A stretch of 64,000 bases of DNA, from contig UQHO01000004.1 in the NCBI GenBank assembly GCA_900540995.1, forward strand, positions 21,993 to 85,992. Direction: 5' to 3'. The notes under the pieces were generated by a model, which searched no databases, was not told the DNA's origin, and was given only the letters and a program-made list of their open reading frames with translations. A program made the position numbers and the translations under genes. Origin of the DNA: an uncultured Collinsella sp. Its GTDB lineage: Bacteria; Actinomycetota; Coriobacteriia; Coriobacteriales; Coriobacteriaceae. Shown in pieces: positions 7,017 through 16,089 of this stretch (position 1 is its first letter; every line of letters begins with the position of its first letter).

Positions 7017-9665
7017 ATGGTGAAAAAGTCACCGGAAAACACTACTCCCGCAATTGTGGACAACGTAGAGGCGCTTGAGGCTAAGCTCGCTCAGATGCGA
7101 GAGGCCCAGGCGCTTTTTGCTACGTACACGCAGGAGCAGGTCGACAAGATCTTCTATGAGGCCGCCATGGCCGCCAACAAGGCTCGTATCCCGTTGGCGA
7201 AGATGGCCATCGAGGAGACCGGCCGCGGCGTTCTTGAGGACAAGGTCATCAAGAACCACTACGCCGCAGAGTACATCTACAACGCTTACAAGAACACCAA
7301 GACCTGTGGTGTCCTGGAGCGCGACGAGGCTTATGGCATCACCAAGATCGCCGAGCCCATCGGTATCGTGGGCGCCGTCATCCCGACGACCAACCCCACC
7401 TCCACTGCGATCTTCAAGACGCTGATCAGCCTGAAGACCCGCAACGCCATCATCATCTCCCCGCACCCGGCTGCCGCCAAGTGCACCATCGCCGCCGCTA
7501 AGCTCGTGCTTGACGCCGCCGTCAAGGCCGGCGCCCCCGAGGGCATCATCGGCTGGGTCGATGTCCCCTCCATCGAGCTGACCAACATGGTCATGCGCGA
7601 CGTCGACATCATCCTCGCCACCGGTGGCCCGGGCATGGTCAAGGCCGCCTACTCCTCGGGCAAGCCCGCCCTGGGCGTTGGCGCCGGTAACACCCCGGTC
7701 GTCATCGACGACACCGCCGACGTGCTGCTCGCCGTCAACTCCATCATCCACTCCAAGACCTTCGACAACGGCATGATCTGCGCTTCCGAGCAGTCCGTGA
7801 CCGTCATCGACACCATCTATGACCAGGTTAAGGCCGAGTTCCAGAAGCGCGGCTGCTACTTCGTCAAGCAGGGTGCCGAGATGGAGGCCCTGCGTGCCGC
7901 CATGTTCAAGAACGGCGCCCTCGATCACCGCATTCCCGGCATGGCTGCCGCCAAGATCGCCGAGCTCGCCGGCATCGAGGTTCCCGCCAAGACCAAGATC
8001 CTGATCGCCGAGGTCACCTCCACCGACCCCGCCAAGGAAGAGTTCTCCCACGAGAAGCTCTCCCCGGTCCTGGCCATGTATCACGCCAAGGACTTCCAGG
8101 AGGCCGTCGACAAGGCCGAGCACCTGGTGCTCGCCGGTGGCCCGGGCCACACCGCCTCTCTGTACGTGCACCCCGCCCAGGCCGAGAAGATCAGTCTGTT
8201 CGAGCACGTCATGAAGGCCTGCCGTATCGTCATCAACACCCCGTCCTCGCACGGCGGCATCGGTGACCTGTACAACTTTGGCATGAAGCCGTCTCTGACC
8301 CTGGGCTGCGGCTCCTGGGGCGGCAACTCCGTCTCCGAGAACGTTGGGGTGAAGCACTTGATCAACGTTAAGACTGTGGCCGAGCGCCGTGAGAACATGC
8401 TGTGGTTCCGCGCTCCCGAGAAGGTCTACTTCAAGAAGGGTTCCACGCCCGTCGCCCTCGACGAGCTCGGTACCGTCATGGGCAAGAAGCGCGCCTTCAT
8501 CGTCACCGACCAGTTCCTCTTCAAGAATGGCAACACCCGCGCCATCGAGGCCAAGCTCGACGAGATGGGCATCGCCCACGACTGCTTCTACGACGTCGAG
8601 CCCGATCCGTCGCTGCAGTGCGCACGTCGCGGCGCCAAGCAGATGGCTCTCTTTGAGCCTGACGTGATCATCGCCGTCGGCGGTGGCTCCGCTATGGACG
8701 CCGGCAAGATCATGTGGATGATGTACGAGCACCCCGAGTGCAAGTTTGAGGACATGGCCATGGACTTCATGGACATCCGCAAGCGTATCTTCACTTTCCC
8801 CGAGATGGGCAAGAAGGCCTACTTCGTCGCCGTCCCGACCTCTTCGGGTACCGGCTCCGAGTGCACGCCGTTCGCCATCATCACCGACAAGGAGACCGGC
8901 ATCAAGTGGCCGCTCGCCGACTACGCGCTGCTCCCCAACATGGCTATCGTCGACGCCGACAACTGCATGACCGCCCCGCGCGGCCTGACCGCTGCCTCCG
9001 GCATCGACGTCATGACCCACGCCATCGAGTCCTACGTCTCCATCATGGCTTCCGACTACACCAAGGGCCTCTCCGAGCGCGCTGCTAAGCTCGTCTTCGA
9101 GAACCTGCCCTCCAGCTTCACGAACGGCGCCAAGGACCCGCATGCCCGCGAGGAGATGCACAACGCCTCTTGCATGGCCGGTATGGCCTTCGCCAACGCC
9201 TTCCTGGGCCTCAACCACTCCATGGCTCACAAGCTCGGCGCCTTCCATCACCTGCCCCACGGCCTCGCCAACGCCGTCATCCTGACCCGCGTTATGCGCT
9301 ACAACGCCGCTGAGGCTCCCGTCAAGATGGGCACCTTCTCCCAGTATCCTTACCCCAACGCGCTGCACAACTACGCCGAGATGGCCAAGTACTGCGGCAT
9401 CGAGGGCAAGGACGACAAGGAGGTCTTCGAGAACTTCATCACGAAGCTCGAGGAGCTCAAGGACTTCATCGGCGTCAAGAAGACCATCGCCGACTACGGT
9501 GTTGACGAGCAGTACTTCCTCGACACCCTCGACGAGATGACCGAGCAGGCATTCAACGACCAGTGCACCGGCGCCAACCCTCGCTACCCGCTCATGAGCG
9601 AGATCAAGGAGCTCTACCTGGACGCCTACTACGGCCGCGAGCCTCAGGATTACGCCGTCTGCTAG
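7017..9665 (+). CDS. adhE: bifunctional acetaldehyde-CoA / alcohol dehydrogenase
   Basis: Reduces acetyl-CoA to acetaldehyde and then ethanol, reoxidising two NADH during fermentation; the family forms cytoplasmic filaments (spirosomes). The N-terminal aldehyde dehydrogenase domain (about 20-440) contains the catalytic Cys255 in NGMICASEQS and the loop ATGGPGMV. The C-terminal iron-dependent alcohol dehydrogenase domain (about 455-880) has VGGGSAMDAGK for cofactor binding and the metal histidines in DVMTHAIE, LNHSMAHKLGAFHH and the following HG. Length 882 is typical. AAGGAG lies 7 nt before the ATG. A single transcript with the following gene is possible. Confidence 0.98.
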   Translation: MVKKSPENTTPAIVDNVEALEAKLAQMREAQALFATYTQEQVDKIFYEAAMAANKARIPLAKMAIEETGRGVLEDKVIKNHYAAEYIYNAYKNTKTCGVLERDEAYGITKIAEPIGIVGAVIPTTNPTSTAIFKTLISLKTRNAIIISPHPAAAKCTIAAAKLVLDAAVKAGAPEGIIGWVDVPSIELTNMVMRDVDIILATGGPGMVKAAYSSGKPALGVGAGNTPVVIDDTADVLLAVNSIIHSKTFDNGMICASEQSVTVIDTIYDQVKAEFQKRGCYFVKQGAEMEALRAAMFKNGALDHRIPGMAAAKIAELAGIEVPAKTKILIAEVTSTDPAKEEFSHEKLSPVLAMYHAKDFQEAVDKAEHLVLAGGPGHTASLYVHPAQAEKISLFEHVMKACRIVINTPSSHGGIGDLYNFGMKPSLTLGCGSWGGNSVSENVGVKHLINVKTVAERRENMLWFRAPEKVYFKKGSTPVALDELGTVMGKKRAFIVTDQFLFKNGNTRAIEAKLDEMGIAHDCFYDVEPDPSLQCARRGAKQMALFEPDVIIAVGGGSAMDAGKIMWMMYEHPECKFEDMAMDFMDIRKRIFTFPEMGKKAYFVAVPTSSGTGSECTPFAIITDKETGIKWPLADYALLPNMAIVDADNCMTAPRGLTAASGIDVMTHAIESYVSIMASDYTKGLSERAAKLVFENLPSSFTNGAKDPHAREEMHNASCMAGMAFANAFLGLNHSMAHKLGAFHHLPHGLANAVILTRVMRYNAAEAPVKMGTFSQYPYPNALHNYAEMAKYCGIEGKDDKEVFENFITKLEELKDFIGVKKTIADYGVDEQYFLDTLDEMTEQAFNDQCTGANPRYPLMSEIKELYLDAYYGREPQDYAVC

Positions 9666-9682
9666 TTTTAGCACGGTTTTTA

Positions 9683-9721
9683 ACGGCGGGGGTGCACGGG
9701 TGTTTCACACCCCCCCGCCGT
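9683..9721 (+). terminator. hairpin after adhE
   Basis: ACGGCGGGGGTG pairs with CACCCCCCCGCCGT (slight register slack in the C-run). There is no T-tract after it, so it may terminate weakly or act as a 3' stabiliser between adhE and the downstream gene. Confidence 0.45.
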
Positions 9722-9753
9722 CGCTTCTATCGCATCGTTGAAAGGATGCAACC

Positions 9754-10518
9754 ATGCTGCTACCCGATTCCAAGACCGAGCTCGTCCGCCGTGGCAACAA
9801 GGTCGTTTACGACCTGGGCGACAAGATCGTCAAGGTCTTTAACGAGACCAAGCCTGTCTCCGACGTGTTCAACGAGGCTTTGAATCTTGCCCGCATCAAT
9901 GAGTGCGGCATCCGCAGCCCCAAGGCTCTCGAGGTTTCCCAGCTCGAGAACGCCAACGGCTGGGCGCTCGTGACCGAGAAGGTTCCGGGCACTACCCTTG
10001 CCGAGAAGATGACTGCCGAGCCCCAGCGCTTTGGTGAGTATCTCGAGATGTTCGTCGACCTCCAGATCGAGATCCACGGCTACACCTCCCCGCTGCTCAA
10101 CCGTCAGCGCGACAAGTTCGCCCGCATGATCGACAGCCTTGATCAGCTCAATGCCACCACGCGCTACAACCTTCAGGAGCGTCTGGACGGCATGACCAAG
10201 GAGTTCAAGGTCTGCCACGGCGACTTCAACCCCTCCAACGTCATCGTCGGCGACGACGGCCAGCTCTATGTGTGCGACTGGGCACACGCCACCCAGGGCT
10301 CCCCTGCTGCCGACGTTGCCACCACCTACCTGCTCTTCGCCCTCAACAGCAAGGATCAGGCCGAGGCCTACCTGGAGCTCTACTGCGACCGCGCCGACAT
10401 GCCCATGCAGGTCGTGCGTCAGTGGACGAGCATCGTCGCCGCTTCCGAGCTCGCTCGTAAGCGCAACGTGAACGATGAGTTCCTGAAGAACTGGATCGAC
10501 GTCGTCGATTATCAGTAA
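9754..10518 (+). CDS. aminoglycoside phosphotransferase-family protein
   Basis: Kinase-fold protein of 254 residues. The Brenner motif CHGDFNPSNVIV is near residue 154 and the metal-binding aspartate in LYVCDWAHA near residue 170; ALVTEKVPGTTL near residue 70 corresponds to the hinge. These are hallmarks of the APH/choline kinase superfamily. The substrate cannot be told from sequence. The position 88 nt after adhE suggests a metabolic rather than resistance role, but this is inference. A strong terminator follows. Confidence 0.8.
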   Translation: MLLPDSKTELVRRGNKVVYDLGDKIVKVFNETKPVSDVFNEALNLARINECGIRSPKALEVSQLENANGWALVTEKVPGTTLAEKMTAEPQRFGEYLEMFVDLQIEIHGYTSPLLNRQRDKFARMIDSLDQLNATTRYNLQERLDGMTKEFKVCHGDFNPSNVIVGDDGQLYVCDWAHATQGSPAADVATTYLLFALNSKDQAEAYLELYCDRADMPMQVVRQWTSIVAASELARKRNVNDEFLKNWIDVVDYQ

Positions 10519-10550
10519 AATCTGAGCGATTCATTTCGCATCGGAGGCAC

Positions 10551-10594
10551 AAAGGAAAACCCCGCAGCTCATATGGGCTGTGGGGTTTTCCTTT
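10551..10594 (+). terminator. terminator after the phosphotransferase gene
   Basis: AAAGGAAAACCCCGCAGC and its complement GGCTGTGGGGTTTTCCTTT form a long stem around TCATATG. The A-rich and T-rich bases of the stem allow it to work in both directions. Confidence 0.85.
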
Positions 10595-10624
10595 ACCCGT
10601 CGAGCTTATTCGCGCAACAAAATA

Positions 10625-10665
10625 GACTGCTCCGCATCTCTTCCTAAGAGAGATACGGAGCAGTC
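10625..10665 (-). terminator. proS terminator
   Basis: GACTGCTCCG-ATCTCT pairs with AGAGAT-CGGAGCAGTC around the loop TCCTAAG (one mismatch). On the minus strand it is followed by TATTTTG, after the end of proS. Confidence 0.7.
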
Positions 10666-10696
10666 CCGCAATTACATCTAATAGCAGAAACGTCGA

Positions 10697-12418
10697 TTAA
10701 CGGCGGGCCGCCTTAACAAGCTCGGCAACCTTGGCGACGACCTCGTCAATCGCCACGTCCTCGCGCTCGCCCGTGGCACGGTCCTTGAGCTCAACGGTGC
10801 CATTCTTAAGGCCACGCTTGCCAAGCACCACCTGATACGGGAATCCCATAAGGTCGTTATCGGCAAACTTAAAGCCGGGACGCTCGTCACGGTCGTCGAC
10901 GACGACCTCGATACCCTCGGCGCACAAGCCCTCGACGATTTGGTCGCAGACGGTTGCGCACTCCTCCTTCTTGGGATCGAGCGGAATCACAGCGACCTCG
11001 TACGGGGCAACGGAAACCGGCCAGACGATACCGTGCTCGTCGTTGTGCTGCTCCACGACGGCAGCAAGCGAGCGGGACACGCCCACGCCGTAGCAACCCA
11101 TGATAAGCGGCTTCTCCTTGCCGTCCTCGTCCATAAAGGTGGCGCCCATGGCCTCGGAATACTTGGTACCCAGCTGGAAGACCTGCGAGACCTCGATGCC
11201 GCGAGCAGCAGAGAGCGGCTTGCCGCAGTGCGGGCAGGGATCGCCGGCAACGACGGTTACCAGGTCGGCCCACTCGTCGACGGTAAAGTCGCGCTCGGGG
11301 CAGGCACCGGTAAAGTGATAATCGACCTCGTTGGCACCGCAGGTCCACTGCTTGGACTCGCGCAGGCTCTCGTCGCACACCAGGCGAATGCCCTCGGGCA
11401 GGTTAACCGGTCCGATAAAGCCCTTATGCAGACCGTAGGTCTGGAGCTCCTCATCAGTCATCATGCGATAGTCCTTGCCAAAGACATGCTCGGCCTTGCA
11501 ATCGTTGAGCTCGTGGTCACCCGGAACAATGGCCACGACGGGCTTGCCCTCGGCGTCGATGAGTGCCAGAGACTTGCGCGTACCGTTCTCGGGGAAGCCA
11601 AAGAACTTGGCGACGGCCTCAATGGTACCCATACCCGGAGTCTCGACCTTGGTGAGCGTGCCGTCGCCGGGGCCCTCGGTCACAACGACCTTGGTGCTTG
11701 CAGCCTCGTCATCGGCAGCAAAGCCGCAATCGTCGCAGTAGACGAGCGAGGCCTCGCCGGCGTCAGCCAGAGCCATGTACTCGACGGAGGTGTCGCCGCC
11801 GATCTCGCCGGAGTCGGCGACAACGGGTAGAGCCTTGATGTAGCAGCGCTCGCAGATGTTGGCGTAGGCCTGCTTCATCTTGTCGTACTCCTCCTGCAGG
11901 CTCTCCTGCGTGGCGGAGAAGCTGTAGGCATCCTTCATGATGAACTCGCGACCGCGCATCAGACCAAAGCGGGGGCGGAACTCGTCGCGGAACTTATCCT
12001 GGATATGGTAGAGGTTGACGGGCAGCTGCTTATAGGAGCGCAGCTCATTGCGCACCAGGGCGGTGACAGTCTCCTCGTGGGTGGGGCCCAGCACGAACTC
12101 GCGACCATGACGGTCGTCAAAGCGCACAAGCTCCTTGCCATAGGCATCGATACGGCCGGACTCACGCCACAACTCGGCATCGACCATGATAGGCATCATA
12201 AGCTCCTGGGCGCCGGCGGTGTCCATCTCGTCGCGCACGATGTTCTCAATCTTGCGAATCGAGCGCCATGCGAGCGGCAGGTAGGAATACAGACCGGCGG
12301 CCTCCTTGCGGATCATGCCGGCACGGAGCAGCAGGCGGTGGCTGGCGAGCTCAGCGTCCGCCGGATCCTCTTTAAGCGTCGGCGCATAGAGCTTAGACAT
12401 ATACATTGCTCGGGTCAT
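10697..12418 (-). CDS. proS: prolyl-tRNA synthetase (bacterial type with editing insertion)
   Basis: Charges tRNA-Pro. Class II motif 2 is in FRDEFRPRFGLMRGREF near residue 140 (motif 1 region RSIRKIENIVRDEM), and motif 3 ends in GCYGVGVSRSLAAV near residue 450. The long segment about residues 220-400 between motifs 2 and 3 is the bacterial INS editing domain that removes mischarged alanine. Length 573 fits. The ATG at 12418 follows the ispG stop directly, with GAGGAG 6 nt upstream. It is the last gene of the pyrH...proS minus-strand run. Confidence 0.97.
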   Translation of the reverse strand: MTRAMYMSKLYAPTLKEDPADAELASHRLLLRAGMIRKEAAGLYSYLPLAWRSIRKIENIVRDEMDTAGAQELMMPIMVDAELWRESGRIDAYGKELVRFDDRHGREFVLGPTHEETVTALVRNELRSYKQLPVNLYHIQDKFRDEFRPRFGLMRGREFIMKDAYSFSATQESLQEEYDKMKQAYANICERCYIKALPVVADSGEIGGDTSVEYMALADAGEASLVYCDDCGFAADDEAASTKVVVTEGPGDGTLTKVETPGMGTIEAVAKFFGFPENGTRKSLALIDAEGKPVVAIVPGDHELNDCKAEHVFGKDYRMMTDEELQTYGLHKGFIGPVNLPEGIRLVCDESLRESKQWTCGANEVDYHFTGACPERDFTVDEWADLVTVVAGDPCPHCGKPLSAARGIEVSQVFQLGTKYSEAMGATFMDEDGKEKPLIMGCYGVGVSRSLAAVVEQHNDEHGIVWPVSVAPYEVAVIPLDPKKEECATVCDQIVEGLCAEGIEVVVDDRDERPGFKFADNDLMGFPYQVVLGKRGLKNGTVELKDRATGEREDVAIDEVVAKVAELVKAARR

Positions 12419-13501
12419 TTATTTCTCCTCAATAAGCTTGTCGACCTCTGCCATAAGCGCGTCGACAATTTGGTCCTCAGCTACTTTACCAATGATCTGG
12501 CCATGCGAAAAGAGCAAGGCCTGACCACGTCCGCAAGCAACGCCCAGGTCGGCATCAGAAGCCTCACCGGGGCCATTAACGGCACATCCCATGACGGCAA
12601 TCGAAAGCGGCGCGGAATAGTTCTTAAGCCGCTCGGTGACCTCCTCGGCGATGGGAATGAGGTTAACCTGGCAGCGGGCGCACGTGGGGCACGAGACAAT
12701 CTCGGGACCACGGCGACGCAGGCCCAGCGACTGTAGAATTCCCCATGCGACCGGCGGCTCCTCAACCGGATCGGCCGTGAGCGACACACGCATGGTGTCG
12801 CCAATGCCTTCGGAAAGCAAGATACCCAAGCCTACAGAGCTCTTGATGGTGCCCTGAAGCTTGGTCCCCGCCTCCGTCACGCCCAGGTGAAGCGGAACGT
12901 GGGGAATCTCACGTGACAGGGCTCGATAGGTATCGAGCGTCGTTTGCACGCTATGGGCCTTGGCCGAAAGCACAATATTCGTAAAGCCACGATCCTCAAA
13001 GTGCTTGACGAAGCGCTCGCTCGACATCACGAGCTTTTCGGGCTGCGTGAGGTCGTCGCGCTCGGCAATATCTTGCTCAAGCGAGCCCGCGTTCACGCCA
13101 ATGCGAATCGCACAGCCCGCGGCACCCGCAGCATCGATCACCGCGTCAACCTTGACCCAATCGCCGATATTGCCGGGATTGATGCGCAGCTTGGCGGCAC
13201 CGGCCTCAACGGCACCAATGGCGAGCTTATGGTTAAAGTGGATATCGGCGACAATCGGCACCGGAGACTCGGCACAGATGGTGCGGAAGCCCTCAAGCGC
13301 GGCCTCGGAGGGCACGCTCACGCGCACGATATCGCAGCCAGCCTGCGCCAACGCGCACACTTGCGCAAGCGTTGCCTGGGCATCAGCGGTATCGGTGCAG
13401 GTCATAGATTGGACCACCACCGGCGCGCCGCCACCGATCTGCACGCCGCCCACATGCACGGGGCGCGTCAGCTCGCGAGGCAAAGGATGGGATAAAGACA
13501 A
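12419..13501 (-). CDS. ispG: 4-hydroxy-3-methylbut-2-en-1-yl diphosphate synthase (flavodoxin)
   Basis: [4Fe-4S] enzyme of the MEP isoprenoid pathway converting MEcPP to HMBPP. The N-terminal barrel starts VHVGGVQIGGGAPVVVQSM. Cluster cysteines are in SCPTCARC near residue 265 and GCAVNGPGE near residue 310. The frame is open upstream, but the TTG at 13501 has TAGGGGAG 8 nt before it and gives 360 residues, normal for the family. It follows dxr and rseP as in many bacteria. Confidence 0.95.
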   Translation of the reverse strand: MSLSHPLPRELTRPVHVGGVQIGGGAPVVVQSMTCTDTADAQATLAQVCALAQAGCDIVRVSVPSEAALEGFRTICAESPVPIVADIHFNHKLAIGAVEAGAAKLRINPGNIGDWVKVDAVIDAAGAAGCAIRIGVNAGSLEQDIAERDDLTQPEKLVMSSERFVKHFEDRGFTNIVLSAKAHSVQTTLDTYRALSREIPHVPLHLGVTEAGTKLQGTIKSSVGLGILLSEGIGDTMRVSLTADPVEEPPVAWGILQSLGLRRRGPEIVSCPTCARCQVNLIPIAEEVTERLKNYSAPLSIAVMGCAVNGPGEASDADLGVACGRGQALLFSHGQIIGKVAEDQIVDALMAEVDKLIEEK

Positions 13502-13514
13502 TCCAAACACTCCC

Positions 13515-14876
13515 CTACAGAATAAATCGAAGGATGTCGGAACGAAGCATATAGACAAACAGCAGCGCAAAGAGCGCGATGCCCACATAGCTCACAATCG
13601 TCTGGACCTTGAGCGGAAGCTCGCGGCCCGCAATCTTCTGAATGATCTCGATGACTAGCTTGCCGCCATCGAGTGGCGGGATGGGCAGCAGGTTCATAAA
13701 GCCAAGCGAGAATGAAATGAGGGCGGCAAACGAAAGGAACGTGGCAGGGCCGGCAGCAGCAGCCTGTGAGGACATAACGCTAATACCCACGATCGAAGAA
13801 GACTGATCGAGAATCTCCATCGTATGCTGCGGCTGGAGTAGGCGCATCACGCCATCCGCCGTCTGTACAACATAGGAGAATGACAGACGCGCCGAGGTGA
13901 TCGGGTCTATACGGACCACCTGCGTAGAGGCATACACACCTAGGCGCTCGTCCTCTTTGAGCGCAACCGTGGTCGAATGCTGCTTGCCGTCACGCTCGTA
14001 CTCGATGGCGATATCGTCCTTACCGGCGGCCTTGCCGATGGCATCGTAGACATCCATCCAAGTAGAACATGAGACACCGTCAACCGAAAGGATCGCATCA
14101 CCGGCCTCGATACCCGCCTTGGCGGCAATAGACCCCTCGTCAACCTGACCGATCACGTTGGTATCCATCGGCACGGTGACACCCGCAATGGAATAGATGC
14201 TCATAAGGAGCAAAAAACCCGTCAAGATATTGACGATAATGCCCGCAAGCAGCATAAAGGCACGCTTGACAAAGCCCTGGCCCAAATAGGTGTGCGAGCG
14301 CTCGCGCGCAAGGAATTCGGCCTCGTCGCACGGCAGTTCCCATACATCGCCCTCGGCAGTCGCATGCCCGCGATCGAACCGACGGCCGTCAAAGGTGGTA
14401 TAACCCGCCGCGTCACGCGGCAGAGTCTGGTACTTGGTGGGATAGTAGCTGGGCGAAGGCTTTTCCCCTTCTTCATACCAGGGAGCGATAGAGCCCCAGC
14501 CCAACAGCAAAGCACAGGCCTCGAGCACATCCTCCTCGGACAGCTCGAGCTCGACGGCAAGATCGGCCACCGTCACCCGGCCGTGGCGATAGATGGCCGC
14601 GAGCACGCGATCGGCACACGAGACGTCGGTCGGATCCATACCGCAGATGGCAGCGTAGCCACCCAGCAGCAGCGGGGTCACGCCAAACTTGGTTCCAATG
14701 CGACGCGACGTGTAATGGATGTCAAAGCGGCACGGCAGACCCAAAAAGAACTCGGTCACACGGACGCCGCAGGCACGCGCCGCCAAAAAGTGGCCGCCCT
14801 CGTGCAAAAACACGAGGACGGAAAGCATCAGCAGGCCCCAAAAGACCGATGAGAGAACGCTCAGAACAGTATCCAT
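13515..14876 (-). CDS. rseP: RseP/RasP-type site-2 intramembrane zinc metalloprotease with extra inserted domain
   Basis: Membrane protease that cleaves anti-sigma factors and signal-peptide remnants in known relatives. The zinc motif HEGGH is at residues 25-29 in the first membrane segment, and the third ligand is in PIPPLDGGKL near residue 405. A PDZ domain lies around 235-320, with further membrane segments near 210-232, 385-405 and 425-450. Unusually, residues about 81-195 between GGYAAICGM and the second membrane segment contain a winged-helix-like stretch (ADRVLAAIYRHGRVTVADLA) and a linker. The start is uncertain: ATG 14876, or TTG 14891. Confidence 0.9.
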   Translation of the reverse strand: MDTVLSVLSSVFWGLLMLSVLVFLHEGGHFLAARACGVRVTEFFLGLPCRFDIHYTSRRIGTKFGVTPLLLGGYAAICGMDPTDVSCADRVLAAIYRHGRVTVADLAVELELSEEDVLEACALLLGWGSIAPWYEEGEKPSPSYYPTKYQTLPRDAAGYTTFDGRRFDRGHATAEGDVWELPCDEAEFLARERSHTYLGQGFVKRAFMLLAGIIVNILTGFLLLMSIYSIAGVTVPMDTNVIGQVDEGSIAAKAGIEAGDAILSVDGVSCSTWMDVYDAIGKAAGKDDIAIEYERDGKQHSTTVALKEDERLGVYASTQVVRIDPITSARLSFSYVVQTADGVMRLLQPQHTMEILDQSSSIVGISVMSSQAAAAGPATFLSFAALISFSLGFMNLLPIPPLDGGKLVIEIIQKIAGRELPLKVQTIVSYVGIALFALLFVYMLRSDILRFIL

Positions 14877-14901
14877 AAAACGAAAAAGCAATCCTTATGG
14901 G

Positions 14902-16089
14902 TTAGGAACGGGTTGCGGCGAGCACCTGCGCAGCCTTTTCACGCGCCCACGCATCGGTGTCGCGAAGCTGCTCAAACGAATCGACCACCTGCATATCGTG
15001 GGCGTCCATGCAGGATTCCACAATGCGATCGATATCGGTAAAGCTGCAGCCATCGTGCAGGAAGGCATCGACGGCGACCTCGTTGGCGGCATTGAGCACG
15101 CACGGCATGGTGCCACCCGTCTTGCCGGCACGCTCGGCCAGTGCCAGACAGCGGAAGGTATCCATGTCGGCAGCATCAAACGTGAGCTGCCCCAGCTCGC
15201 GGAAATCGATACGAGGCGCCGGAGTATCCCAACGCTCGGGATACGAGAACGCGAACTGGATGGGAATACGCATGTCGGATGCACCGAGATGCGCCATCAC
15301 GGAGCCGTCGGCGAACTCGACCATAGAGTGAATCTTGGACTGACGCTGCACGACCACGTTAATAAAATCGAGGTCGCAGTTAAACAGATGCATGGCCTCA
15401 ATGCGCTCCAGGCCCTTGTTCATGAGGGTAGCGGAGTCGATCGTGATCTTAGCGCCCATGGACCACGTGGGATGCGCCAGCGCATCGGCGCGTGTCACGC
15501 GATCGAGTTCGTCGCGCGTACGACCAAAGAACGGACCGCCCGAGCAGGTGAGCCAAATGCAGTGAGCCTCGCGCGGGTTCTCCCCCAGATAGCACTGGTA
15601 GATGGCGGAGTGCTCGGAGTCGACCGGAATGAGCTGACCCGGCTGCGCTAACGGCATCAACAGGTCGCCACCGACAACGAGGGACTCCTTGTTGGCAAGG
15701 GCAAGACGCTTGTTCGAGGTCAGGGCCGCATGGCTCGCTTCGAGCCCGGCAGCGCCCACAATGGCAACAAGCACACAGTCGACATCGTCGCGACGCGCGA
15801 GCTCACAAACCGCCTGTGCACCAACACCGAGCTCCGTGCCCTCGGGCAACTCCTGAAGCGCAGCGTCCGCACCGTGGGTAATGTCGGCCACGGCAACGGC
15901 CGGAACCGAGAACTCGCGGGCGGCGGCAACGAGCTCCGAGGTGCTGGAATTTACGGACAGCGCCGTCACCTGCAATCGATCGGCATGCTGACGGCACACA
16001 TCGAGTGCCTGCGTGCCGATAGAGCCCGTACATCCCAGGATGGCAACGCGAAGGCGTCCATCGGGACCGTAGGTGGTCTGAAAAGCCAT
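14902..16089 (-). CDS. dxr: 1-deoxy-D-xylulose 5-phosphate reductoisomerase
   Basis: First committed MEP-pathway enzyme (DXP to MEP, NADPH and divalent metal). The nucleotide-binding loop VAILGCTGSIGTQALD is near residue 15, VDSEHSAIYQC near residue 165 carries the metal-binding Asp/Glu, and LTCSGGPF and HPTWSMGAKITIDSATLMNK follow. Length 395 is typical. The ATG at 16089 overlaps the cdsA stop by one base (TAATG). Confidence 0.97.
   Translation of the reverse strand: MAFQTTYGPDGRLRVAILGCTGSIGTQALDVCRQHADRLQVTALSVNSSTSELVAAAREFSVPAVAVADITHGADAALQELPEGTELGVGAQAVCELARRDDVDCVLVAIVGAAGLEASHAALTSNKRLALANKESLVVGGDLLMPLAQPGQLIPVDSEHSAIYQCYLGENPREAHCIWLTCSGGPFFGRTRDELDRVTRADALAHPTWSMGAKITIDSATLMNKGLERIEAMHLFNCDLDFINVVVQRQSKIHSMVEFADGSVMAHLGASDMRIPIQFAFSYPERWDTPAPRIDFRELGQLTFDAADMDTFRCLALAERAGKTGGTMPCVLNAANEVAVDAFLHDGCSFTDIDRIVESCMDAHDMQVVDSFEQLRDTDAWAREKAAQVLAATRS

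Noticed and set aside
7029..9674. 881-codon open frame opposite adhE
   Set aside because: It mirrors adhE almost completely. GC-rich third positions leave the reverse frame free of stops; the translated protein is Gly/Val/Leu/Asp-rich with no known motif, while adhE is unmistakable.
9754..10518. Aminoglycoside resistance gene
   Set aside because: Only the superfamily kinase motifs are present; context beside adhE and normal base composition give no sign of a resistance gene or transfer.
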